From Polaribacter sp. (GTDB taxonomy: Bacteria > Bacteroidota > Bacteroidia > Flavobacteriales > Flavobacteriaceae): a stretch of DNA of 64,000 nucleotides. The notes under the pieces were generated by a model. The model saw only the letters and a program-made list of their open reading frames with translations, was not told the origin of the DNA and made no database searches. Made by a program: the position numbers and the translations under genes. The stretch lies in contig NZ_JAHEHX010000003.1 in assembly GCF_024639685.1 (NCBI RefSeq), positions 293,754-357,753 on the forward strand, read 5' to 3'. Position 1 is the stretch's first letter. Each line of letters begins with the position of its first letter. This document shows positions 9,456 through 18,136 of this stretch, one piece after another.

Positions 9456-10208
9456 ATGAAACAAATAATTTACATTACAATATTGAGTATTAACTTTTGT
9501 TTTCTTTCTTGCCAAGACAACAAAAAGAAAGAGTTTTACTCTATTTTTAATGGCAAAAATTTAGAAGGATGGAATGGTGATAAGACCTATTGGTCTGTAA
9601 AAGATGGAATTTTAATTGGTGAAGTAACTCCAGAAACTATTTTAAAAAGAAACTCTTTTGTTATTTATGAAAAAGAACAGCCAGAAAACTTCGAGTTAAA
9701 ATTAGAATATAGAATTTCAACGTCAGGAAATAGTGGTGTAAATTATAGGAGTGAAAAGATTAAAAATAAACCTTTTTCTTTAAGAGGTTATCAATCTGAT
9801 ATTGATGGGAAAAATAAATATACAGGCCAAAATTACGAAGAGAAAAAGCGAACTACTTTAGCATATATTGGTGAGAAAGTGATAATTAAAGAAATGCAAG
9901 ATTCCATACCTTTATCAAATATTAGAAAGAATGTAAAAAGAAATTGCTGGCAAACAAGAGATATTGTTGCTTCTCTAGGAGATAAAAAGGAGCTAAAAGC
10001 TACCGTTAAAAATAACGATTGGAATACAATGCACATTATTGCAAATGGCAACCATATGCAACATTTTGTAAATGGCGTTTTAATGAGCGATGTTATTGAT
10101 TTAGATACTCAAAACAGAAGTGAGAAAGGCTTTATTGGTGTCCAAGTGCATGTTGGACCACCTATGAAAATCGAATATAAAAATATCAGATTAAGACATT
10201 TAAATTAG
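9456..10208 (+). CDS. DUF1080 / 3-keto-disaccharide hydrolase-domain lipoprotein
   Basis: 250 residues with a lipoprotein signal (INFCFLSC). The single domain starts FYSIFNGKNLEGWNGD and carries the DUF1080 landmarks: the WSVKDGILIGE strand, FELKLEYRIS, NSGVNYRS, DWNTMHIIANGN and GFIGVQVH near the end. The domain is a concanavalin-like beta-sandwich. Characterised relatives act on 3-keto-glycosides, while others are unassigned. It lies 3 nt after the sulfatase and shares its transcript. A second copy of this domain is fused to ThuA at 16381-17961. Acting on oxidised ulvan oligosaccharides is an inference. Confidence 0.75.
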   Translation: MKQIIYITILSINFCFLSCQDNKKKEFYSIFNGKNLEGWNGDKTYWSVKDGILIGEVTPETILKRNSFVIYEKEQPENFELKLEYRISTSGNSGVNYRSEKIKNKPFSLRGYQSDIDGKNKYTGQNYEEKKRTTLAYIGEKVIIKEMQDSIPLSNIRKNVKRNCWQTRDIVASLGDKKELKATVKNNDWNTMHIIANGNHMQHFVNGVLMSDVIDLDTQNRSEKGFIGVQVHVGPPMKIEYKNIRLRHLN

Positions 10209-10590
10209 AAAAGTTTATTTTTCTTATTTTTTGGATCTCCTGGTTTTTCAAGATTTCCATTAATATAATTTAATAGAATGTTTTAACATATTCAACTATA
10301 CCTTGTGATAAACTTTTATTAACATTTGTAACACTAATCCTATATAAAACTATACTAGATTTAGAACAATCCTACTTTCCTTTTTTGGGATTTTCACATC
10401 TTGAATTTAAAAATATAGAGTTTGTTAACATTTGAAAAAAATGCCAGTATTATAAATTGGAGGAGGGTAGTTAATTGCTTTTACAAATTTGTTTTTTTCA
10501 AAGCTAATATAATAACATCATATTCACTAGCTTCAATAATCTAAACATCTTTTTTTTTAATTGAATCGTTGAAACAAACTAAATATTAAA
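10205..10590 (-). pseudogene. Fossil 3' end of a nucleoside-hydrolase-like gene, paralogous to 33614-35620
   Basis: The minus strand of this otherwise empty gap keeps protein similarity to the last ~150 residues of the 33614 gene product. Matching pieces in order: IIEASEYDVIILALKKTN against IIEAGEPDIIGFALKASK; FVKAINYPPPIYNTGIFF against YVKVITHHPANDDAGDFY; DCSKSSIVLYRISVTNVN against DCSDAGMVLYWITGANIN; NILLNYI against SILLNYI. Two tryptophan codons have become TAG (10541-10543 and 10372-10374, on +: cta). There are frameshifts near 10470 and 10283, and about 50 residues in the middle are missing. The final stop overlaps the end of the DUF1080 gene by 4 nt on the opposite strand. It is clearly dead. 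Confidence 0.75.
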
Positions 10591-10635
10591 ATTACAGAGT
10601 TTAAAAACAAAGTAACCAATGCTAACCTTAGATTT

Positions 10636-10680
10636 CATAACAGTACAGGATTCTTTTAAACTTTGTTTAATTTATTTTTG
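10636..10680 (+). promoter_or_regulatory. PUL-type promoter
   Basis: ACAGTACAGGATT around 10640-10652, with right half-site CAGGAT at 10646-10651 and -7 TATTTTTG (perfect TAnnTTTG) at 10673-10680, 27 nt apart. CAGTAC here overlaps CAGGAT by one base, as at 42523. The position 10 bp upstream of CAGGAT reads CATAAC. The ATG of the sulfatase follows 32 nt after the -7 element. Confidence 0.7.
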
Positions 10681-10711
10681 AATTACTCCTCAACGAAATT
10701 AAATAAAACGT

Positions 10712-12448
10712 ATGAAATTTAAAAGTACATCAATTTTAATAGTGATTTTCTGTTCTCTTACTTTTTTAATATCCTGTGAAATTCCAAAAAAAGATAACAA
10801 ACGGGCTAAACCACTTAACATTCTTTGGTTAGTAACAGAAGATATGGGGCCTTATATTCCACCTTTTGGAGATGAAACAGTTGCCACTCCAAACTTAACA
10901 AGATTGGCAAATGAAGGTGTGATTTTTCCTAATTTATATTCTACATCTGGAGTTTGTGCGCCAAGTAGAGCAGCAATTGCAACAGGTATGTATCCTTCTA
11001 GTTTTGGTGCAAATCATATGCGAACAACTTCATACACAGAAGTAACAGGTTTACCAAAATATGAGGCTATTCCACCACCTGAGGTTAAGATGATTAGCGA
11101 ATTACTCCGTGAACAAGGTTATTATTGTACCAATAACTACAAAACAGATTATCAATTTAAAGCACCTGTAACTGCTTGGGATGAAAGTAGCCCATATGCA
11201 CATTGGAGAAATAGAGGAGAAAATCAACCCTTTTTTGCTGTAGTAAATTTTACAGAAACACACGAGTCTGGTTTATTTGAACCTTATGGTTTTAGAGAAA
11301 TAGAAACAAGACATTACAAATCTGGAGATAATAATTATAAGTGGAAAGGATTTGGAAAATCGCACGCAAAAAATAGAATGACTGAGGCTGAAACTCCAGT
11401 TCATATTCCAAAAGACACTAAATTTAAGGTGCCTCCTTATTTAGTTGACAACGAAGTTACCCAAAGAGATTTGTGGAAAATGTATAATAATATTGCAGAA
11501 ATGGACAAACAGGTAGGTGCAGTTTTAAAGCAATTAGAAGAAGATGGATTGTTAGAAAGTACGATTATTATGTTTTATGGCGATCATGGAGGTCCTTTAC
11601 CAAGAGAAAAAAGATTAATTTATGATTCTGGTTTAAACACTCCAATGATTGTTCGTTTTCCAGAAAAAATAAATGCTGGATCAAAATTTAATCAGTTAGT
11701 TAGTTTCGTTGATTTTGCACCAACATTACTTTCATTAATTGGTGAAAAACCATCAGCATATATGCAAGGTCAAGCTTTTTTAGGAGCATTTCAATCAAAG
11801 AAACCACGTGCATATATTCATGCAGCAGCAGACAGATTTGACGGTTTTACGGATGTAATTAGAGCAGTGAGAAGTCAGGACTTTAAATACATTAGAAATT
11901 ATAAACCAGAGCAAGGATATTATTTACCAGTTGAATACAGAGAAAAAATACCTGCAATGCAAGAATTGTTAAAGTTGAAAAAGCAAGGCAAATTAAACGA
12001 GATTCAAAAACAATGGTTTAGAGAAAACAAACCAAAAGAAGAATTATTTGATTGTAAAAATGATCCTTTTGAGTTGAATAATCTTGCTGATAATCCAAAA
12101 TACAGAGACAAGCTAAAAGAGTTACGTTTAGAAATGGACAGTTGGTTGGCCAAAATTGATGACAATCCTAATTTAGCGGAAGCTGATTTGGTTAAAAAAT
12201 TGTGGAATAATCAAACCCAAAAACCAATTACTAAAAATCCAGAAGTAAAATTTATGGATGATAAAGTTGTAATTACTTGTAAAACGAATGGAGCTTCTAT
12301 TGGTTATAAAACAAACCAAAAAGCTAAAAGTTGGAAAATATATTCAGAACCTTTTTCTATTTCTAAAGAAAATAAAATTCTTATTAAAGCTCATAGAATA
12401 GGTTTTTTACCAACTAAAGATATTAGTATAGAAATTGCTGAAAATTAA
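10712..12448 (+). CDS. Family S1 sulfatase with C-terminal chitobiase-like beta domain, lipoprotein
   Basis: 578 residues, lipoprotein signal (TFLISCEIP). Sulfatase landmarks: metal-binding region LVTEDMGPY (ED instead of the common DD), CAPSRAAIATGM (cysteine near residue 82), FYGDHGGPLPREK near 290, and the extended FDCKNDPFELNNLADNP close of the core. A further ~70 residues at the end (from NPEVKFMDDKVVI) look like the small beta domain (CHB_HEX_C-like) often attached to secreted hydrolases. The overall layout resembles the N-sulfoglucosamine/heparan sulfatase-like branch of S1, but the substrate here is probably a sulfated ulvan oligosaccharide. It has its own PUL-type promoter and is probably monocistronic. 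Confidence 0.85.
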   Translation: MKFKSTSILIVIFCSLTFLISCEIPKKDNKRAKPLNILWLVTEDMGPYIPPFGDETVATPNLTRLANEGVIFPNLYSTSGVCAPSRAAIATGMYPSSFGANHMRTTSYTEVTGLPKYEAIPPPEVKMISELLREQGYYCTNNYKTDYQFKAPVTAWDESSPYAHWRNRGENQPFFAVVNFTETHESGLFEPYGFREIETRHYKSGDNNYKWKGFGKSHAKNRMTEAETPVHIPKDTKFKVPPYLVDNEVTQRDLWKMYNNIAEMDKQVGAVLKQLEEDGLLESTIIMFYGDHGGPLPREKRLIYDSGLNTPMIVRFPEKINAGSKFNQLVSFVDFAPTLLSLIGEKPSAYMQGQAFLGAFQSKKPRAYIHAAADRFDGFTDVIRAVRSQDFKYIRNYKPEQGYYLPVEYREKIPAMQELLKLKKQGKLNEIQKQWFRENKPKEELFDCKNDPFELNNLADNPKYRDKLKELRLEMDSWLAKIDDNPNLAEADLVKKLWNNQTQKPITKNPEVKFMDDKVVITCKTNGASIGYKTNQKAKSWKIYSEPFSISKENKILIKAHRIGFLPTKDISIEIAEN

Positions 12449-12706
12449 TTAACGACAAATACTATTTTAGATTCTAAAAAAAGTACTTCAAGCAGTTAGT
12501 GTAAAAAATATTTACTCTATTCATTCTATATGATAAATACAGTAATACACTGTATGACTTATAGTCAGTGATTTAGTAAATATGCATTTGATTTTTTATT
12601 ATTATTAGCAATCTTAAATTATTAAATCCTAATTTATTAAAATCTGATCCATCAAACAATGGATATCGTTAAGATTTTATTCTGAATTAAACATTTAATT
12701 TACTAG
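12449..12706. other. Gap with a possible decayed SusD-like C-terminus
   Basis: No intact gene. The plus strand reads KLLNPNLLKSDPSNNGYR and then TAA (stop at 12670-12672), reminiscent of the SusD C-terminal pattern (NPNL...NPGY). It is preceded in another frame by YAFDFLLLLAI. A terminator follows 34 nt later, as expected behind a former gene. The match is short and the assignment weak. Confidence 0.25.
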
Positions 12707-12739
12707 AAAGCCGAAAGAAATAATTTCTTTCGGCTTTTG
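12707..12739 (+). terminator. Rho-independent terminator, perfect 14-bp stem
   Basis: AAAGCCGAAAGAAA (12707-12720), loop TAA, TTTCTTTCGGCTTT (12724-12737), then a T-rich run. It lies about 260 nt after the sulfatase stop and upstream of the next promoter. Confidence 0.85.
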
Positions 12740-12782
12740 TTTGTTTAATGTACTTGATTTCTAACTTTGAGCTATTGAGAAT

Positions 12783-12827
12783 CAGTACTGCACAGGATAC
12801 ATGTTTTTATAATAAAAATTACATTTA
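12783..12827 (+). promoter_or_regulatory. PUL-type promoter, both half-sites
   Basis: CAGTAC (12783-12788), CAGGAT (12793-12798) and -7 TACATTTA (12820-12827), 27 nt from the right half-site. The start codon lies only 14 nt after the -7 element, so the 5' leader would be very short. Confidence 0.65.
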
Positions 12828-12840
12828 ATAAATTTTTTAA

Positions 12841-14241
12841 ATGACTTTTTCTAGACTACAGTTTATAGCGATTTTTTTTCTCCTATCTATAAATACATTC
12901 TCCCAAATAAAACATGGTTTAAGAGATGAACAAGGAAAACACATGATTCCAAGAGGTTTTGTGATAAATACCAATGATCATGCAGGTGAAGTTTTTTTTA
13001 ATAGTGATGATTATGCAAGACAGGTTAGAATGGGTGCTAATCACCAAGTGATACGTTTAGAATTGGGCAAACTAAGTGAGTTTCCTGGAGGAAAGTTAGA
13101 ACCAAAATACCTTTCCAAATTAGATACCTTAGTTGCTTTGGGTAAAAACCACGGAATTAAAACGGTTTTTAAAATGACAGTCTATGGGGTGGATAAATTA
13201 AAATGGGAAGATTTTTGGGAAAATAAAAATGATAAAATGCACAAAACCTATATCAATGCTTGGAAAGTAATCTGGAACAGATATGCAGATGAATCTTATG
13301 TTTTAGGTTATGATATTGTGAACGAACCCCGAAAATTAAAAATGAAAATCTCTTATAAAGATCTAACTGATAGATATTTAATCCCATTATACAGAAGAAT
13401 TATAGATGAGAGCCAGAAAATAAATCCAAATAAAAAGATTTTAGTGCAATCTATTTTTATGAACAAAGGCGAAAAAATAGATAACAATCAATATGCAGAA
13501 ATCACATCTTCTATAAACAGGAAAAACGTTGTTTTTGCTCCACATATTTATCAAAGTAATGTCGATTTTATCAAAAAAAATATGGATCGTTTTGATAAAG
13601 AATCTGAGATGTTAAAAGCACCAATTTTAATTGGTGAATGGGGTTTTCCAACCTTTGCAAGAACAGACACAACTTTGGTTGGTAATTGGGGGCAATTAAA
13701 ATACAGAGAAATGTACGTTAGAACTGCAGAGGTGTTTGATAAAATGGGAGTTGGTTCTATAAAAGCTTGGTTTTTAGGAAACAGAACAATGCAAAATTTT
13801 TTAAAACCAGGACCTTCTACTTGGTCTATTTTTAGTGATAAAACGGATGCAGGAACTGTAGAGCGTAAATATATTACTGATGTTATTTCGAGGCCTTTTC
13901 CACAGGAAATTGCTGGAGAAATTCAATCCTTTTTATTCAATTTCGCAAAAAGAGAATTGGATTTAAACATTATTTCCGATAATACTAAAGGAGCTTCTAA
14001 AATATTCATTGGGCAAAACAGGCATTATCCTGATGGTTTTTCAATCATCATCAATAACGATTTTGTGATGTATTATAATCCGTTAAAAAATGTTGGGTTA
14101 GAGGTTTATAAAACCACTAAGGATTCTAATCCTTCAGATTTTATCTGGGACACAAAAACGCAAAAATTAATCGTTTTAAAGTGGGGTAAAGACAAAACAA
14201 TTTATAACATTAAAATAGTTCCTGGAATTCGAAATTTTTAA
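12841..14241 (+). CDS. GH5-like (clan GH-A) glycoside hydrolase, secreted
   Basis: 466 residues, signal peptide ending INTFSQ. The fold signature is a clan GH-A TIM barrel: RLELGKL on an early strand, acid/base glutamate in YDIVNEPRK (about residue 162), a PHIYQS strand, and nucleophile glutamate in LIGEWGFP (about residue 265). The last ~100 residues form a beta domain like that behind endoglycoceramidase-type GH5 enzymes. No lipobox and no T9SS domain, so it is probably periplasmic. It is driven by its own PUL-type promoter and stands alone between a sulfatase and the convergent minus-strand operon. Substrate inferred to be an ulvan-derived oligosaccharide; subfamily not determinable by eye. 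Confidence 0.65.
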   Translation: MTFSRLQFIAIFFLLSINTFSQIKHGLRDEQGKHMIPRGFVINTNDHAGEVFFNSDDYARQVRMGANHQVIRLELGKLSEFPGGKLEPKYLSKLDTLVALGKNHGIKTVFKMTVYGVDKLKWEDFWENKNDKMHKTYINAWKVIWNRYADESYVLGYDIVNEPRKLKMKISYKDLTDRYLIPLYRRIIDESQKINPNKKILVQSIFMNKGEKIDNNQYAEITSSINRKNVVFAPHIYQSNVDFIKKNMDRFDKESEMLKAPILIGEWGFPTFARTDTTLVGNWGQLKYREMYVRTAEVFDKMGVGSIKAWFLGNRTMQNFLKPGPSTWSIFSDKTDAGTVERKYITDVISRPFPQEIAGEIQSFLFNFAKRELDLNIISDNTKGASKIFIGQNRHYPDGFSIIINNDFVMYYNPLKNVGLEVYKTTKDSNPSDFIWDTKTQKLIVLKWGKDKTIYNIKIVPGIRNF

Positions 14242-14314
14242 GTTTAAAAATTGATTTTAAATTAGCTTTTACTCTGTAATCGATTTTATTTTTAAGCTAA
14301 AAAGAGTAATAATT

Positions 14315-15217
14315 TTAGTTAAGCCCTGATTTAAAATCACTAAACATATCTTTTATAATTTCTTTTGTATTTCCTTCTTTAAGGCTTTCAAATGACACAT
14401 AACCACGATAATTACTAGATTGTATTATTTTAGCAATTCGCGGTAAATCTGCTGCAACTTTAGTTCTATCTTTCTGTTTTACATGTTCTTTTACAAAGAA
14501 GTAATTGGCATAGGGGGCAAGACTTTCAATTTCTTTATAAGTATCGTCAGAAGGTAAACTTCCACAATCTAAAATTAAACCAAACCAGTCTGAATTTACT
14601 TTTTTCAACATCTCAATAACTTCTTCACTAGTAAATAAAAACTCATCATGATTTTGCAGACCTGCAATAACACCATAAAGTTCGCCATATTTTGCACAGG
14701 TTTTAAAGTCATTCAACATCCATTGCTTTACTTCTTCTTTTGAATAGGTTTTGTTTTTATGTCTTCCAGTAAAAATCCTCATTATTGGTGCTCCTATTTT
14801 AGAAGAAACCTCTAACCAGTTTTCAATCAGTTCAATGTCATTATTTCTCTTAGTAAGATTTGGAGTAGCAAAGTCATTTCTAACACCAGTCCATGCAATA
14901 TCTAGTCCTAACTCAAGGGCTTTTCTTTTTAAATCAAAAAGCTCTTTATTTGAGGGTGCTTTTGGATAAGAACTGAAATAATAACCTGTTAAATCTATTG
15001 CATCCAAACCAATATTAGCAGCGTATTCCATCATGTCATAAAAAGTCATTTCACCGCTTCTAAGTTCCGAATTAAACGAATAAGCATTAATGCTGTATTG
15101 TAGTCTAGATGTTGTATTTGTTTCTAAAGGCTTGGTGTAGGTAAATAGTTTGTTAGCTCCTAGAAAAAAAGGTGCTAAAACTAAATTCTTCAAAATATTT
15201 CTTCGTGTTATATTCAT
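14315..15217 (-). CDS. Sugar-phosphate isomerase/epimerase-like TIM-barrel protein with export signal
   Basis: Start taken at the ATG at 15217 rather than an ATG seven codons earlier, because it places a twin-arginine-like signal (NITRRNILKNLVLAPFFLG) at the N-terminus. The mature part is an AP-endonuclease-2/xylose-isomerase-like TIM barrel: EYAANIGLDAIDLTGYYF, GAPIMRIFTGR, GLQNHDE, LILDCGSLPSDD and YRGYVSFE carry the usual metal-ligand pattern. Homologues often accompany Gfo/Idh/MocA oxidoreductases and DUF1080 proteins in sugar pathways. It is the last gene of a three-gene minus-strand unit, 15 nt behind the DlgD-like dehydrogenase. Likely role: isomerising or epimerising a keto-sugar or uronate product in the periplasm; exact reaction unknown. 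Confidence 0.65.
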   Translation of the reverse strand: MNITRRNILKNLVLAPFFLGANKLFTYTKPLETNTTSRLQYSINAYSFNSELRSGEMTFYDMMEYAANIGLDAIDLTGYYFSSYPKAPSNKELFDLKRKALELGLDIAWTGVRNDFATPNLTKRNNDIELIENWLEVSSKIGAPIMRIFTGRHKNKTYSKEEVKQWMLNDFKTCAKYGELYGVIAGLQNHDEFLFTSEEVIEMLKKVNSDWFGLILDCGSLPSDDTYKEIESLAPYANYFFVKEHVKQKDRTKVAADLPRIAKIIQSSNYRGYVSFESLKEGNTKEIIKDMFSDFKSGLN

Positions 15218-15253
15218 AATATTTGTATTAAAAAGCAAGTTGAATTTTTACTG

Positions 15254-16261
15254 TTATTCTTCTGATAACATCATTATCTTTTCCCAGATACTTTTGTCAA
15301 CAACGATGCCCTCTTCTAAGTTTTTTGCTCTTTTTTGTGCACTTCGTTCTCCAGGATAGTAAACTTTATCTCCAGGATTTATAGGCGCTACATTATGAGT
15401 GTAATCAATAATTTCACTTATCAGTTTTTCTTGTAAATTATTATCACCAAAAACGGACGGATAAATACAAATATACACTTGAGAAATTGCTGTCTCAATT
15501 TCTTTTGTGCTTATCTTGGCTGTAGAATTTCCACCTGATAATAAAGTGGCTAACATATCTAGAACCATAGAAAGCGCAGAACCTTTCCAGTAACCAATTG
15601 GCAATCCTCGTTCTTTAGATAAAATCTTTTCAGGATCATTGGAGAGTTCATCCTTATCATCCCATCCACCATTGTAAGGTAGTTTTTCTCCCTTTAATTT
15701 ATAATCGTTAATCTTACCAAATGAAAATTGTGAAATTGCCATATCTAATACAATATGTCCTTTTTTTCTAGGTATTGATACCACAAAAGGATTATTACCA
15801 ATTCTACTATCTTTTCCACCCCAAGGAGGCATATTGGGTTTGGTATTGGTAAAAAGAATCGAAATACAATTGGCATTAGCAGCTTGTTTTCCATAGGTTC
15901 CACCTCTCATCCAGTGATTCGTGTTGCGTAAGGCAACCATTCCCATTCCATATTCTTTTGCTAATTCTATTGCTCTATTCGTACATTTTGTAGCATTTAA
16001 AATTCCTGCACCAAGTTTTCCATCCCATCTTTCGATGTTACCAAAAGAAGTAACTTTCTCAGCTTCAGCATCAATTTTAATGATTCCTTTTTTTATATAA
16101 TCGATAAATAGAGGAACTCGATTAATGCCATGAGAACTTACACCATCTAAAGTGCTTTCGGTAAATACATCAGCAATTAATTTAGCTTTTTTATCACTAA
16201 ATTTATACTTAACAAAAAGCGTATAAAGAACTTCTTGCATTTTTTCTGGCGAAATTTGCAT
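15254..16261 (-). CDS. dlgD: Malate/lactate dehydrogenase-2 family oxidoreductase, 2,3-diketo-L-gulonate reductase type
   Basis: 335 residues, no signal peptide, so cytoplasmic. It follows the Ldh_2 family closely: DGVSSHGINRVP with the catalytic histidine at residue 44, the position I recall for E. coli YiaK/DlgD, then NTNHWMRGGTYG, NNPFVVSIPR, LDMAISQFS and the GYWKGSALSMVLDMLATLLSGG helix. DlgD-type enzymes interconvert 2,3-diketo-L-gulonate and 3-dehydro-L-gulonate with NAD(P)H. In an ulvan locus a related reaction on uronate-derived keto-acids is plausible. It is preceded by a 119-bp gap and followed 15 nt later by the TIM-barrel protein. The symbol is by similarity only. Confidence 0.75.
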   Translation of the reverse strand: MQISPEKMQEVLYTLFVKYKFSDKKAKLIADVFTESTLDGVSSHGINRVPLFIDYIKKGIIKIDAEAEKVTSFGNIERWDGKLGAGILNATKCTNRAIELAKEYGMGMVALRNTNHWMRGGTYGKQAANANCISILFTNTKPNMPPWGGKDSRIGNNPFVVSIPRKKGHIVLDMAISQFSFGKINDYKLKGEKLPYNGGWDDKDELSNDPEKILSKERGLPIGYWKGSALSMVLDMLATLLSGGNSTAKISTKEIETAISQVYICIYPSVFGDNNLQEKLISEIIDYTHNVAPINPGDKVYYPGERSAQKRAKNLEEGIVVDKSIWEKIMMLSEE

Positions 16262-16380
16262 AAATATCTATTTCTGGTTCTAATTAGTTACAAGGTTTTC
16301 TTTGTTGTAGTAAGAATTATTTAGTTGTTATGATTTTAATTTAATAATTAGTTCTTTACCTTATTTTTATTAAATTATTT

Positions 16381-17961
16381 TTACAATTGTCTTTTAAATT
16401 TTCTAGGTAATTTTTTAATGGATTTTATCTGAATATTTTTATAATAAACTTCAGCAGCTTCAGATTGAATTTGAATACGACCTTTTGTTAAAGGCATAGT
16501 TTTACCCTTTGCATTTTTAAATTTAGAGTTGTACAAAGCCATTACAACTTTGCCATTTACAATATGAATACTTGTTCCTTCAAAACAAATGAGTTCTAGG
16601 GTATTCCATTTTCCATGTGGTTTTTCATTATCAAAACCTTTATTTGCATGATTTGGTATTTTTTTATCTGCACTAGAAAAAGGATGTAACGTTCCACTTT
16701 TTACATAACTAAATTCTTTTTCTCCTGCTCTTTTTTCTGAAGGAATCTCTATTAATGTTCCGCCTAAACCATAATAGTCACCAAGGTCTCCTTCTTGAAT
16801 CTGAAATTCTTGAGAAGACATCCAAACATTCCAAAAAGTTCTGTAAGGCCCAAAAGAATGATATAAAAGACCACTATCTCTTTCTCTTAAAAGTCTAGGT
16901 TCCCAAACTTCTTCACCCCATTTAAATTGTAACTTTAAATGATAGTTTTCATATTCTTGTTTGCTAATTATTGCTCCATAAATTTCACCAGAAATATGCA
17001 GTATATTTTCATTATTTTCTGTTATAAAATTAAATACATTTTTAGGGTCATTATTTAAACCTAAAGGAATTCCATTTTTACCATCACTTTTAGAATTTAT
17101 ATTTTCTAAATTTTTAATAGTTTTATGAGGTACTCCTATAAATACATCCCAATTTTTGGTGTAATCTCCTTCAAAAAGGTGTGTCCATTTATTTGCAGAC
17201 GGTTTTTTTATTTGTTTTGAGTTTGTAGCCCATAGAATTCCACCTTTTATCATTTCTTTAAAACGAGTATCTTCATAAGATTCATTGGTATGACCTAAAC
17301 CTGTATAAAAAATTCTGCCTCCATTATAATGGTGAAACCAAGTAATAGGATGCTCATTAGTATTCATCTTTTTTCCTTTGTAAGAAGTTTCATCAACAGA
17401 AACTAATACATTTACGTGTTTCGCTACAGGTTTTTGAAAATTATACCATTCGTCTTTAAAAATTTCTTCTTTTTGTAGATGACTTACAGCAGGATGGTTC
17501 ATTTCTTTATTGATAAAAACTTTTGCAAGCTGTACTTTTGGATGATTTTTAAAGGTAGCACCCACCATATTTGTAAACCAAGGCCATTGCTCTTCAGTGT
17601 TTGAGGCAGCATGAATTCCTACAAAACCATTTCCGTTCGCAATGTATTTTTGAAATGCTTTCTTTTGATTTTTATCAAATAAATTTCCTGTGGTGTTTAA
17701 AAAAACAATAACATTATAATTCGATAAATTATTTATAGAAAAATCATTTGCATCCTCCGAAAAATCTATGTTCCAATTCATCTCATTTTTTAAATTCACA
17801 AAGTAATTAATACCCGCTGGAATGGATTTATGTCTAAAACCTGTTGTTTTGCTAAAAACCAATATTTTAGGATCGTTTTCTTGTGAAAATCCTGATAAAA
17901 AAAAGAATGCAAAAAAAATTAGAAATAGTTGTTTTTTGAAATTTATTATAAATATTTTCAT
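16381..17961 (-). CDS. ThuA-domain protein fused to DUF1080 (3-keto-disaccharide hydrolase) domain
   Basis: 526 residues with a signal peptide ending FFLSGFSQ. Residues about 30-250 form a ThuA/glutamine-amidotransferase-like domain (KILVFSKTTGFRHKSI, YIANGNGFVGIHAAS, GRIFYTGLGHTNESYED). Residues about 265-520 are a DUF1080 sandwich with the landmarks YHLKLQFKWGEE, DSGLLYHSFGP and GRIQIQSEAAEVYYKNI. ThuA relatives take part in oxidation of trehalose-type disaccharides to 3-keto forms, and DUF1080 members cleave 3-keto-glycosides, so the fusion is consistent with such a route. First gene of the minus-strand unit; no PUL-type promoter precedes it, so it may be controlled separately. Confidence 0.8.
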   Translation of the reverse strand: MKIFIINFKKQLFLIFFAFFFLSGFSQENDPKILVFSKTTGFRHKSIPAGINYFVNLKNEMNWNIDFSEDANDFSINNLSNYNVIVFLNTTGNLFDKNQKKAFQKYIANGNGFVGIHAASNTEEQWPWFTNMVGATFKNHPKVQLAKVFINKEMNHPAVSHLQKEEIFKDEWYNFQKPVAKHVNVLVSVDETSYKGKKMNTNEHPITWFHHYNGGRIFYTGLGHTNESYEDTRFKEMIKGGILWATNSKQIKKPSANKWTHLFEGDYTKNWDVFIGVPHKTIKNLENINSKSDGKNGIPLGLNNDPKNVFNFITENNENILHISGEIYGAIISKQEYENYHLKLQFKWGEEVWEPRLLRERDSGLLYHSFGPYRTFWNVWMSSQEFQIQEGDLGDYYGLGGTLIEIPSEKRAGEKEFSYVKSGTLHPFSSADKKIPNHANKGFDNEKPHGKWNTLELICFEGTSIHIVNGKVVMALYNSKFKNAKGKTMPLTKGRIQIQSEAAEVYYKNIQIKSIKKLPRKFKRQL

Positions 17962-18049
17962 GGATATTAATATTATATTATATGTGGTGTATTGCTGTAT
18001 TCGTGATTTTTATATATAGTTTTAATATTTTGTGTAAAAGATGTACGTT

Positions 18050-18063
18050 ACAACTTTTGTTGT
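18050..18063. repeat. Short inverted repeat upstream of the ThuA-DUF1080 operon
   Basis: ACAAC (18050-18054), TTTT, GTTGT (18059-18063), a perfect 5-bp repeat about 90 nt before the minus-strand start at 17961. A possible operator; nothing else marks this gap. Confidence 0.25.
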
Positions 18064-18136
18064 TATTTTTAAATTTTACAACTAACTATAGAGAAATACA
18101 AAACACTAATAAAACAAAAAGAAATTAAAATATATT

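Noticed and set aside
10209..10711. Mobile element remnant in the long gap
   Set aside because: No terminal repeats or transposase similarity; translated similarity is to the 33614 gene product.
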